This document shows, piece after piece, positions 1 through 5,984 of a DNA stretch of 6,445 nucleotides. The notes beneath the pieces are model-generated. The model was not told the origin of the DNA, made no database searches, and saw only the letters and a program-made list of their open reading frames with translations. Origin of the DNA: Gammaproteobacteria bacterium (GTDB taxonomy: Bacteria; Pseudomonadota; Gammaproteobacteria; SZUA-140). The stretch lies in assembly GCA_003230195.1 (NCBI GenBank), contig QIHH01000163.1, positions 1 to 6,445 on the forward strand, given 5' to 3'. The position numbers and the translations under genes were made by a program. How positions within the stretch are numbered: the stretch's first letter is position 1; each line of letters begins with the position of its first letter.

Positions 1-57
1 CCAGCACTCAATCGCTTTATGATTGAGTTTGAGGAGCAGTTAGCACCTCATATTTAG
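1..57 (+). CDS. C-terminal end of an unidentified protein (5' end outside window)
   Basis: An open frame runs from the first base to a TAG stop at 55-57 and encodes 18 residues, ending in EFEEQLAPHI. The acidic, amphipathic tail looks like a real protein end, and the tRNA promoter region follows it. The SPALxxF-like spacing loosely recalls the last helix of LysR-type regulators, but 18 residues are too few to assign a family. No clear intrinsic terminator follows; only two small AT-rich inverted repeats (105-120 and 132-157) lie downstream. That this is a gene end is inference. Confidence 0.45.
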   Translation, partial: PALNRFMIEFEEQLAPHI

Positions 58-104
58 AAACGGCAGTTACACAGTTTGATTTACAGCCTCCAGGCGTGTT
101 TTTG

Positions 105-157
105 CACAATTCAAATTGTGAATGAGTAACAGCTTAAACGTCCAAGTGAATTTAAGC
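105..157. repeat. two small inverted repeats between the upstream gene end and the tRNA promoter
   Basis: CACAATT at 105-111 pairs with AATTGTG at 114-120 (7 bp, tiny loop; 6 bp with a 4-base loop is more realistic). GCTTAAA at 132-138 pairs with TTTAAGC at 151-157 across a 12-base loop. Neither is GC-rich or followed by a real T-tract, so neither is a convincing intrinsic terminator. They could be weak hairpins at the 3' end of the upstream transcript or protein sites; the function is unknown. Confidence 0.3.
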
Positions 158-214
158 CTTTAAAATCAGTGTAAGCACTAAATTTGAAAAATACATAATA
201 AATTTAATAGCTTC

Positions 215-250
215 TTGACACAGTTTCTAAACCACATATAATGCGCAACC
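215..250 (+). promoter_or_regulatory. sigma-70 promoter of tRNA-Arg
   Basis: A consensus TTGACA at 215-220 and a consensus TATAAT at 237-242 are separated by 16 bp. The bases from 180 to 212 are almost pure A/T, as in an UP element. GCGCAACC follows the -10 box, a GC-rich discriminator typical of stable-RNA promoters under stringent control. Transcription should start near 249-250, only a few bases before the mature tRNA. The boxes are seen directly; the UP element and stringent control are inferred from the general pattern. Confidence 0.88.
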
Positions 251-257
251 TCATAGT

Positions 258-334
258 GCGCCCGTAGCTCAGCTGGATAGAGTACCTGGCTACGAACCAG
301 GCGGTCGGAGGTTCGAATCCTTCCGGGCGCGCCA
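258..334 (+). tRNA. tRNA-Arg (anticodon ACG)
   Basis: A full 77-nt cloverleaf is visible. The acceptor GCGCCCG (258-264) pairs with CGGGCGC (324-330), followed by discriminator G331 and an encoded CCA (332-334). The D-stem is GCTC/GAGT (267-270 with 280-283). The anticodon stem is CCTGG/CCAGG (285-289 with 297-301), with loop CTACGAA and anticodon ACG at 292-294. The T-arm is GGAGG/CCTTC around TTCGAAT (307-323). In bacteria the A34 of this tRNA is deaminated to inosine by TadA, so it reads CGU, CGC and CGA. It has its own promoter and terminator and is therefore a single-gene transcription unit. Confidence 0.97.
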
Positions 335-345
335 TTTATGTCAAA

Positions 346-376
346 GGCTAGTAAAGTAATTTGCTAGTCTTTTTTT
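346..376 (+). terminator. Rho-independent terminator of the tRNA-Arg unit
   Basis: GGCTAGTAAA (346-355) pairs over 10 bp, with two G-T wobbles, with TTTGCTAGTC (360-369) around a GTAA loop. Seven T follow at 370-376, and AAA at 343-345 extends the pairing into the T run. Read on the minus strand, the same hairpin has only a short TTT tail, so it may weakly stop transcripts arriving from the HDOD gene. Confidence 0.9.
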
Positions 377-419
377 ATTGCTGAATATGTCTATCTTCTG
401 TGCTTTATTTTCTTAACTT

Positions 420-558
420 GAGACCTTTGCGCGAGTCTATTTTCCGCTCCAACCGTGTTATAAATGATCTCAAAACACTCATTTACTTCGTGTAAACTCC
501 GTTTCTTCGATTATTGATGCCTTGCTGGAACGAAAACTAGTTCTCGTGCAAGGGTCTC
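420..558. mobile_element. 139-bp MITE-like element with IS5-type ends and AACTT target duplication
   Basis: The left end GAGACCTTTGCGCGAG (420-435) and the right end, read inward as GAGACCCTTGCACGAG (558-543), match at 14 of 16 positions. Identical AACTT pentamers flank the element at 415-419 and 559-563, as expected for a target-site duplication. The interior also pairs imperfectly: 440-451 with 526-536, 463-469 with 509-515, and TTTAC/GTAAA (482-486 with 492-496) at the tip. The whole element can therefore fold into one long hairpin. It has no transposase and is too short to encode one, so it is a non-autonomous element. From memory the GAGACCTTTGC end resembles IS1106/IS1031-like members of the IS5 family, but those usually duplicate 3-4 bp, so the family is inference. 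Confidence 0.75.
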
Positions 559-1411
559 AACTTGAAAACATTGCCCAGACTTCTGGAATCTCAAGTTTGA
601 CCTCTTTGATTGTTTGCTCGATGATATCTTCAGATAATCCAGCGGTCTCCCATGCGCCTTCTTCTAATTCACTTAAATCGTGGCCTTCAATAGATTCTTT
701 ATTTGCATAGTTTGTGATTGCCTGTGCGATATGAACAACAGCAACTTCCTGCGGGAAGGTGTTGGCTCTAGATGGTGTATGGTGAAAATTAACGCATTCC
801 TGCAGGCATGGTGGTAGCTTCCATTGTTTGGTAAGCATTGCACCGACATCTGTGTGATCAAAGCCGAGGATCTGCTGTTCAATCAGGTATAGCTCAGATT
901 CGCTGTGAGTAATTTTTGATCTTAGTAAAATTTTTCTGGAGTCGATGGGGCATTTGTTAAAGAGAATTAACTGTCCAACATCATGCAGCAGGCCTGCGAC
1001 AAAGAGGGCTTCACCTCGTCCCAGCATACAATTGTTGACTAGTTTACGTGCCGTAATACCACAAAAGATGCTGTGATACCAGAAATCTTCCATTGTCATG
1101 AGTTCATTAGGGATGCCCTCAAAGGTTTTGCAGGCTGAGGATGCAAGCACTAGATCACGTAGCTGTACGGTACCTAAAATGGTTATTGCGCGGCTAACGG
1201 TATCTACTTCTGCTGAAAGGCCGTAGAAAGGGCTATTAGCAATTTTTAGAATACGTACGGTTAATGATGGGTCGCTGCTGATGACTTTGCCAATGTCGTC
1301 AGCAGAATAGCGGGGATCATCAACCATTTCATTGATGCGAACACATGCCTCTGGCAGTGAGACTAGCTCACTAATGCCATTGACCAATGCTTCAGGGGTT
1401 TTTTTGTACAT
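557..1411 (-). CDS. HDOD domain-containing protein
   Basis: This 284-residue protein matches the HDOD family along its length. The N-terminal part has the typical LPxxxxRI and ISSDPSLTVRILKIANSPFYG signature (about residues 19-64) and TVSRAITILGTVQLRDLVL (71-89). The central GLLHDVGQL (140-148) keeps the HD pair at 143-144. Further histidines lie at 113, 186, 210-211 and 227. HDOD proteins descend from HD phosphohydrolases but commonly have incomplete metal sites. They usually act as cytoplasmic signalling or scaffold proteins linked to c-di-GMP, chemotaxis or stress; no partner domain is present here. The ATG at 1409-1411 is the only good start, since an in-frame TAA lies eight codons upstream; the ribosome site (TTAGAG, touching the ATG) is poor. 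The TGA stop at 557-559 is formed partly by the end of the inserted MITE-like element. Confidence 0.9.
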   Translation of the reverse strand: MYKKTPEALVNGISELVSLPEACVRINEMVDDPRYSADDIGKVISSDPSLTVRILKIANSPFYGLSAEVDTVSRAITILGTVQLRDLVLASSACKTFEGIPNELMTMEDFWYHSIFCGITARKLVNNCMLGRGEALFVAGLLHDVGQLILFNKCPIDSRKILLRSKITHSESELYLIEQQILGFDHTDVGAMLTKQWKLPPCLQECVNFHHTPSRANTFPQEVAVVHIAQAITNYANKESIEGHDLSELEEGAWETAGLSEDIIEQTIKEVKLEIPEVWAMFSS

Positions 1412-1435
1412 CTCTAATATTGTATGTAAGGCTTA

Positions 1436-1463
1436 TTTATACTACAAAAGTTTTGTAATTAAA
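1436..1463 (-). promoter_or_regulatory. candidate HDOD promoter with palindromic operator-like spacer
   Basis: On the minus strand a TATAAA box (1436-1441) lies 16 bp from a weak -35-like TTTAAT (1458-1463). The spacer is almost filled by a perfect palindrome, TACAAAA-G-TTTTGTA (1443-1457). Transcription from here would give a leader of roughly 20 bases before the HDOD start codon. The palindrome is seen directly. A regulator binding there, and the promoter itself, are inference, since the -35 box matches only three of six consensus bases. Confidence 0.4.
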
Positions 1464-1522
1464 TCTATGTTATGAGTGGTTATCGGTTAATTTTTAACAT
1501 GCATGATTACTAATGTTTGGCT

Positions 1523-1555
1523 AAAAAATAAAGCAGCTCTTGAAGGGCTTGCTTT
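1523..1555 (-). terminator. minus-strand Rho-independent terminator in the HDOD-DUF445 gap
   Basis: Read on the minus strand, AAAGCA-A-GCCC, loop TTCAA, GAGC-TGCTTT forms a stem of about 10 bp with one bulged base, followed by TATTTTTTAG. In plus coordinates 1530-1535 pairs with 1550-1555 and 1536-1539 with 1545-1548; the tail covers 1523-1529. On the plus strand there is no T-run after the hairpin, so it is directional. It lies upstream of the HDOD promoter, so it ends some other leftward transcript that starts between here and about 1850. Confidence 0.6.
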
Positions 1556-1588
1556 CATTGCTTAGAGTGTGGTCGCTTTTTGAGTGAC

Positions 1589-1771
1589 CTAGCTTGAGTT
1601 GATTGCTTGCTGCAGTTTGCGTTGCGATATAGCTACTGAGGGCAGGTCGTTGAATGCTGTCCTGCAATGCGTGGAAGGTTGAAGTACCTGTGAACTTTGT
1701 TCTAATGTGTGGCTTTTCTCGGTGGTTTTGCTTGCATATGTATTTGGCATGGCAACATTAACGGTAAGCAA
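1589..1771 (-). CDS. doubtful 60-codon small protein or transcript body
   Basis: A minus-strand frame begins at TTG (1769-1771), or more plausibly at an internal ATG seven codons later, and ends at 1589. It ends 34 bases before a directional minus-strand terminator, which is the only reason to list it. The product is polar, with no membrane segment and no family that I recognise. No Shine-Dalgarno sequence precedes either start. A loose promoter (TTGCAA, 18 bp, TAGCAT on the minus strand) lies just upstream. A small untranslated RNA ending at the terminator is as likely as a protein. Confidence 0.18.
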   Translation of the reverse strand: MLTVNVAMPNTYASKTTEKSHTLEQSSQVLQPSTHCRTAFNDLPSVAISQRKLQQAINSS

Positions 1772-1917
1772 ATATGAGCCGTTATGCTATCAGTGCATTG
1801 TTATCTTTTGCAATATTATTTTCAATTGTATGGAGAAAAATCATCGTCTTCTGTGAGCAATATTGGCTGTACAATAGCCAGCCTCAAAATGACTATTTAT
1901 TAAAGAGATATCAATAA

Positions 1918-2622
1918 ATGAACAAAAGTGTATTAACTAACCTGATTGCGGCGGGTTTGTTTGGTTTGGGTTGGGAGTGGCAAAATAACTTGATTATGAT
2001 GACCGGGCTGTTTGCGCTATCGGGTGCGTTAACCAACTGGTTGGCAATTCATATGTTATTTGAGAAGGTGCCGGGATTGGCTGGCTCCGGGGTGGTTCCT
2101 GCGCGTTTTGAAGCATTTAAAGCTGCGATTAAAACCATGATGATGGAGCAGTTCTTTACCCAGGAGAATATTGACAGCTTTGTCTCCGGTGGGGCTGTCA
2201 GCTCTTCACTTAAACTCACGCCAGTGATTGAGAAGATCGACATGTCCCCCGCGTTTGATAAACTGGTTGAGATCATTATGCAGTCTTCGTTTGGTGGTAT
2301 GCTGGGAATGTTGGGCGGGGTGGAAGCGTTAAGTCCACTGAAAGAGCCGTTCATCAATGGCATGAAAGAGTCGGTGATCGAGATCACTGAAAAAGAGTTG
2401 TTTAATCAGTTGCTGCAGGAAGAGATTGGTCAACCTGAAATGATGGTTGATATTCGCGCCAGAGTGGCAGAGATCATCGATGCACGTCTGGATGAACTCA
2501 CCCCACAGCTAGTGAAAGAGATGGTACAGCAGATGATCAAACAGCATCTCGGTTGGCTGGTGATCTGGGGTGGGGTGTTTGGTGGATTGATTGGCCTGTT
2601 GTCAGCGCTGATTGTTTTGTAA
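1918..2622 (+). CDS. DUF445 family membrane protein
   Basis: This 234-residue protein carries the DUF445 signature SGALTNWLAIHMLFEKVPGL (about residues 35-54), followed by the conserved GSGVVPARFEAFK segment (57-68). The N-terminus is hydrophobic (roughly residues 5-45, one or two membrane passes). The middle is a long amphipathic helical stretch with many Glu, Lys and Met residues. The C-terminus (about 210-234) is a Gly-rich membrane segment ending with the protein. The family is widespread, inner-membrane and functionally uncharacterised; the fold suggests a membrane-tethered helical domain. Members are often longer (about 400 residues), so this is a short form, but both ends look intact. 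It stands alone on the plus strand and converges on the decayed ATPase gene with 43 bases between; no terminator separates them. Confidence 0.87.
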   Translation: MNKSVLTNLIAAGLFGLGWEWQNNLIMMTGLFALSGALTNWLAIHMLFEKVPGLAGSGVVPARFEAFKAAIKTMMMEQFFTQENIDSFVSGGAVSSSLKLTPVIEKIDMSPAFDKLVEIIMQSSFGGMLGMLGGVEALSPLKEPFINGMKESVIEITEKELFNQLLQEEIGQPEMMVDIRARVAEIIDARLDELTPQLVKEMVQQMIKQHLGWLVIWGGVFGGLIGLLSALIVL

Positions 2623-2665
2623 ATGATAGCAAATAGGGCGTGGTGTTTGTTACGACTACTCACTA

Positions 2666-3310
2666 CTATCCGGCCAGTACCGGTAATAGATCCGGATGTA
2701 GGCTGGTTTCGGGTTCGTTGAGTACCATCAATAGCGGTGGGCGTGGGATGAGTAGTGCGGCGGCCAGCAGGATGTAACGCAGCGTGCCATCCGAATCCCG
2801 GCTCCTTTTAGCGCCTCAATAGTCCCTCCTGATGAAACTCGATTGAAAAGCGTCCATCTTCATGGCGTAACTCATCAAGAGGCGCACCGGGAAAGGCATC
2901 GCTAATGGTCATATCTAACGCCTAGTGGTCGCCGATTTCGCGGATGGTCTGTAGTGTCGCCACGACATCGCGTCCATCATTATGCAATATCGGGATACGG
3001 GTGCCGAGCTGGGCCTAACGCGCGGGGGCATCTTTGTCGGTAAGGAAGTGGTCGTAAAAGCGCCCTGAAGCGGCATCTCGCCTTTGCGCATTCGCTCTGT
3101 GATTTCTTCCGGTCCCGCCCAGAAGGTCGACTCCAGCCCGCCTTCGCTGGCGAGTGAGTTGATCACGCCGCCCTGTGCGGTATCTGCCAACAACCGCAGT
3201 GAGTGGTAGAGGTTTGATTTACCACAGCCGTTGGGGCCGGTGATCATAAGGGGAGTATAGCAAAGGGTGTTAGGCGAAATAGGTAGTACTACTGCTTCAA
3301 TTTTTAGCAT
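2666..3310 (-). pseudogene. decayed AAA-family predicted ATPase (COG4637-like)
   Basis: Three minus-strand frames must be joined to read one ATPase. The first (3310 to about 3063) holds Walker A, GPNGCGKSN, then LRLLADTAQGG and FWAGPEEITERMRKGEMPLQG. The second (about 3065 to 2811) reads RFYDHFLTDKDAPAR, a stop, AQLGTR, HNDGRDVVATLQTIREIGDH, a stop, ISDAFPGAPLDE and FHQEGLLR. The third (about 2815 to 2666) reads SDGTLRYILLAAALL and then the Walker B-type LLMVLNEPETSLHPDLLP. In-frame TAGs lie at 3015-3017 and 2922-2924. In relatives as I remember them, roughly 100 residues separate the PLQG and RFYDHF regions, so an internal deletion is likely near 3062. The last third, after LHPDLLPVLA, is missing. 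The DNA is richer in G and C than its neighbours. Such ATPases often accompany DNA repair or defence functions, but this copy cannot work. Confidence 0.85.
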
Positions 3311-4562
3311 ATTGGTTTCGCCGCTGCCATCGGTGTGATTCTGCTTTTAGCTTCAGAGGTGTTAGCATACTACGCAAACGTTGGGTGAGATATTTTGGGT
3401 GGGCTTTAGTCAAAGTGATTGAGTCACATTTTTGAAAATGACAGAATTGGGTGATGGCGTTTACAAATTCAGTAATGACTAAACCTTCATCAAAATTGTG
3501 TTGTTCTAAATATAGTGATTTGATCTCTAAATGATTGGTTTTTCGATGGGCTTTGCAATCCACTCGGCCAATAAATTTATCGCGGTAAAGTAGCGGCAGG
3601 CAAAAGTAACCATACTGACGTTTGGCTGTGGGAAGATAACATTCTATCTGATAGTTGTATTGAAACAGTGCTTTGAGGCGTTTGCACTGAATGACGCTGT
3701 TGTCGAATGGTGAAAGAATTAACATGCGGCTGTTTAACCGTGGAAGGGGGCGTTCGAATACGCCCGTTTCCAGTATAAATACTTCGCCACTGCTCACTTG
3801 CAATTGTTCTAAAGTGCGCTGTGCCAATCTCTCGTTTACTAGGGTTTTCACCGCTTTGCGTAGTTCAGCATTTTGTCGCTGGTAGGTTAGCCCTGTGAGT
3901 GACACAAGCCCGTGGCAGCGCAACTGTTGGTCGACAATGTGTGCCGCAAACTCTTCTATGTTGGGCATTTGTGAATTGACGTGGGATGGCAGTACCCGCT
4001 CGGTTAGATCATAACTCTTATGGAAACCTTCGCGGTCGCTGACCATTAGGTCGTCTTCGATATACATCTGTTCGAGTGCCTTTTTGGCAGGTTTACAGTT
4101 CCACCAGCCTGAATGTTTTGTAGTGTTAGTTTCCAGGTCCCGGGATCGTATCGGGCCATCTGAACGTATGCGTACCAACAGTTCGCCCATGAGTTGCTTA
4201 TCACGGGTTTTATACCAATGGGTTTGGCCGCTTTTAATGGTGTGTTTGTAGGGTAAGGAGAAGCGAAAATCGGCGATGGGTAGAAAAGCGGCGGCGTGCG
4301 TCCAATACTCAAAAATGTCTCTATTGAGTAACATTTGATTGGTCATGGCTGGCTTGAACTTAGGCACTCTAGCGTGAAAAACATGATGGTGTGCTCGTTT
4401 CACCACCGGTATAGTGTCGATCTGTACATAACCCAGATGGTTAATAGCTTTACGCGCGCCCGCCAGACCATGTCCATAGGGTTGCACCTGTAGCAAACCT
4501 TGTGCAGCGAGGGCAAGGCGGCGTAAACGTGCCAGCTCTTGTGGATGTTTAATTTTAACCAT
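3297..4562 (-). CDS. ycaQ: YcaQ/AlkX-like winged-helix DNA glycosylase (HTH_42 family)
   Basis: This intact 421-residue protein is close to the about 410 residues of E. coli YcaQ. Family landmarks are LALAAQGLL (16-24), LGYVQIDTI (43-51), FEYWTHAAAFLP (84-95), LILSPFDNSV (281-290), YQIECYLPTAKRQYGY (304-319) and GRVDCKAHRK (332-341). The family is a repeat of winged-helix domains. The characterised members YcaQ/AlkX and AlkZ excise alkylated bases and unhook DNA interstrand crosslinks. Q47-I48-D49 here fits the QxD active-site form of the YcaQ/AlkX branch rather than the QxQ of AlkZ. The ATG at 4560-4562 places LALAAQGLL at the usual distance from the N-terminus, although there is no Shine-Dalgarno sequence before it. 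The gene is the first reliable frame upstream of the decayed ATPase, whose apparent ATG overlaps its last codons by 14 bases. Confidence 0.88.
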   Translation of the reverse strand: MVKIKHPQELARLRRLALAAQGLLQVQPYGHGLAGARKAINHLGYVQIDTIPVVKRAHHHVFHARVPKFKPAMTNQMLLNRDIFEYWTHAAAFLPIADFRFSLPYKHTIKSGQTHWYKTRDKQLMGELLVRIRSDGPIRSRDLETNTTKHSGWWNCKPAKKALEQMYIEDDLMVSDREGFHKSYDLTERVLPSHVNSQMPNIEEFAAHIVDQQLRCHGLVSLTGLTYQRQNAELRKAVKTLVNERLAQRTLEQLQVSSGEVFILETGVFERPLPRLNSRMLILSPFDNSVIQCKRLKALFQYNYQIECYLPTAKRQYGYFCLPLLYRDKFIGRVDCKAHRKTNHLEIKSLYLEQHNFDEGLVITEFVNAITQFCHFQKCDSITLTKAHPKYLTQRLRSMLTPLKLKAESHRWQRRNQYAKN

Positions 4563-4854
4563 GGTGCTATTTGTCTAATCTGGAAAAAATGGTCAACCCT
4601 ATTTTTCAATGTGTTGACAGGCGCACATTACAAAGGCTCTAGCAGAATTTGATTCGCGACGCTTTTCCGGTCTCTTAGTGAGGTGGTTTTCTTCTGCACC
4701 AAATATTTTTCCGAAAAAAGATTATAACTTTACTGATATTTTTTATATTGTTAAATAGGCTTGACTCTAGGTTTTTGCTGGTTTTTCAAGGCTGGTGTGG
4801 CGAGTGTGAGAAAAGTTTTGCAGCAGCTATTCTATTGTCCAGTTTATAGGTTTT
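4563..4854. other. intergenic region between ycaQ and the csiV-like gene
   Basis: This 292-bp gap lies between two minus-strand genes. It contains no convincing open frame, RNA or intrinsic terminator for the csiV-like gene. A consensus TATAAT occurs on the minus strand at 4721-4726 without a -35 partner. TTGACC (4591-4596, minus) sits 17 bp from a poor -10, CAAATA. Either could serve ycaQ, but neither is strong enough to call. The gap length makes a separate ycaQ promoter likelier than an operon with the upstream gene. Confidence 0.4.
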
Positions 4855-5916
4855 TTATTGAATAGTAGTACCGTCGGTTTCGGTATTTTCTTCTATCAAA
4901 GCAGCATCAGGCTCGCTGTTTTCTTTAAGTTCAATTTCTGGTTTTGGCAGTGCGTAAGGGATAATTTTCACCAGCAGGCCAAACATGGGATGATCGAAAT
5001 AGTGTAGTTCACCGCTGCGTAGACGCCTTTTCTGGTGCATGCGGAATAGTGTTTGTGGTTGTTTGATTTCATCAAAGTTCATAAAAAAAGTATTATTTTT
5101 TAGTGGTTCTATCTGACTACGATAGAGCAGGTCCGCTTCAAGGTGGAGGTAGCGACCCAGATGTATTTTGATGGTGCCAGCGAGTGTTTTGAGCGATGTC
5201 TCTTTGGTGGAGGGTATGTTGGCTTCATTTTGAGCGATTAACAGCATCGGTGTATTACTTAAGCTTGGTGGAGCCATTAGTGTATTGATACTAGATAGGT
5301 CGGGTGTTGTCGTTAATGTAATTTGTTCCAGATTACTATGAATATAGATGGCTTGGGCAGCTTCTTTTGATGCCACAGGCTGGCGCCATGCAATGTTTAA
5401 AATAGGTACGTATTTAACTGAATCTGTTAGTGTTTCTACAAGTTCAGTGAGCGTTAATGCATCATCAGGCAGGAGTTGGAAAGGTTGTTCTTGAGGTAGT
5501 GGTGTCTCAATGAGTAATTCAGTGACAGGCGTGGTGTGCGGCATATCAGTGGGTGTTAAGTCATCTATCTCCGCTGACACTAACAACTTGGGTGTGTTAT
5601 TGTCTATTTCAAGTCTATTTTCCGAGATTACAGGGGTAGAAAGTAAAGGGTTTTCATCCGCCCCCAGCTTTATATTTTTTTGAAGCTTAGCGTCAATAAA
5701 AGCGCTAAGTTCGATGGAATTTTCATAGTTTGGCAGTCCGGGATCATCAGGCCAAATTTCCTGTGAATCTCTGGTGCTTTTTTCTCGGATTTCAAAGACT
5801 ATAATCTCTGTCTGAAACCATCGTTCCTCCTTGTCAAGCTCTGATTGGGCATTGCTTAGGGTACTCAACAGTGTGCTGAGCAGGATGAATGGGACTGTAA
5901 GGGAGGTACGGGGCAT
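4855..5916 (-). CDS. csiV: CsiV-like periplasmic peptidoglycan-binding protein
   Basis: The 353-residue protein starts with a signal peptide (residues 1-23, hydrophobic core VPFILLSTLLSTL, likely cleavage after SNA). The mature part opens with RWFQTEIIVFE (32-42), the CsiV family hallmark (usually WYxVExIVF). The conserved C-terminal portion has IHLGRYLHLEADLLY (251-265) and RRLRSGELHYFDHPMFGLLV (297-316). In between lies a long Thr/Pro/Glu-rich low-complexity stretch, and a short acidic tail follows. In Vibrio cholerae CsiV is a periplasmic protein that activates the LpoA-PBP1A peptidoglycan synthase; the same job here is inferred by homology. The frame is open to a TTG at 5992-5994, but the ATG at 5914-5916 is chosen because it alone places the signal peptide at the N-terminus. 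It lacks a clear Shine-Dalgarno sequence. Confidence 0.85.
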   Translation of the reverse strand: MPRTSLTVPFILLSTLLSTLSNAQSELDKEERWFQTEIIVFEIREKSTRDSQEIWPDDPGLPNYENSIELSAFIDAKLQKNIKLGADENPLLSTPVISENRLEIDNNTPKLLVSAEIDDLTPTDMPHTTPVTELLIETPLPQEQPFQLLPDDALTLTELVETLTDSVKYVPILNIAWRQPVASKEAAQAIYIHSNLEQITLTTTPDLSSINTLMAPPSLSNTPMLLIAQNEANIPSTKETSLKTLAGTIKIHLGRYLHLEADLLYRSQIEPLKNNTFFMNFDEIKQPQTLFRMHQKRRLRSGELHYFDHPMFGLLVKIIPYALPKPEIELKENSEPDAALIEENTETDGTTIQ

Positions 5917-5939
5917 AAAATAATAATTATCAGGTCTGG

Positions 5940-5967
5940 ATTTTAGCACACAATAACAGAAAGTGAA
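5940..5967 (-). promoter_or_regulatory. candidate extended -10 promoter of the csiV-like gene
   Basis: On the minus strand TGC-TAAAAT (the -10 hexamer at 5940-5945) has the TGn extension, and TTCACT (5962-5967) lies 16 bp upstream as a weak -35. The start would fall near 5933, giving a leader of about 17 bases to the ATG at 5916. It supports the choice of that ATG over the upstream TTG at 5994 and the ATG at 5976, both of which lie upstream of this promoter's start point. Confidence 0.45.
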
Positions 5968-5984
5968 TTGCAACATAAGGGGAG

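Larger units (their letters stand above)
1464..1917. other. intergenic region between HDOD and DUF445 genes
   Basis: This AT-rich gap between divergent genes contains no confident protein gene. It holds a minus-strand hairpin terminator (1523-1555) and a doubtful 60-codon minus-strand frame (1589-1771). GCAATATT is directly repeated at 1810-1817 and 1857-1864. A small hairpin TGGCT/AGCCA lies at 1864-1868 with 1876-1880. The DUF445 promoter must lie in the last 150 bases, but I cannot pick a convincing -35/-10 pair. The start codon at 1918 is preceded by AAGAGA at 1903-1908, a modest Shine-Dalgarno sequence at 9 bases. Confidence 0.5.

Noticed and set aside
258..334. tRNA-Arg as an integration (att) site
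   Set aside because: I found no second copy of the tRNA 3' end and no integrase gene in the window. The small element at 420-558 has its own ends and duplication.
522..710. 62-codon plus-strand frame beginning inside the MITE-like element
   Set aside because: It is antisense to the 3' end of the well-supported HDOD gene, has no Shine-Dalgarno sequence, and its product resembles no family.
2049..2387. 112-codon minus-strand frame within DUF445
   Set aside because: It lies wholly antisense to a gene with clear family motifs. Its Ser/Pro/Asn-rich product is typical of a shadow frame.
3283..3292. 10-bp palindrome GTAGTACTAC after the ycaQ stop, considered as a terminator
   Set aside because: It has no loop, no GC-rich stem and no following T-run. 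It lies inside the start of the decayed ATPase gene and is probably chance.
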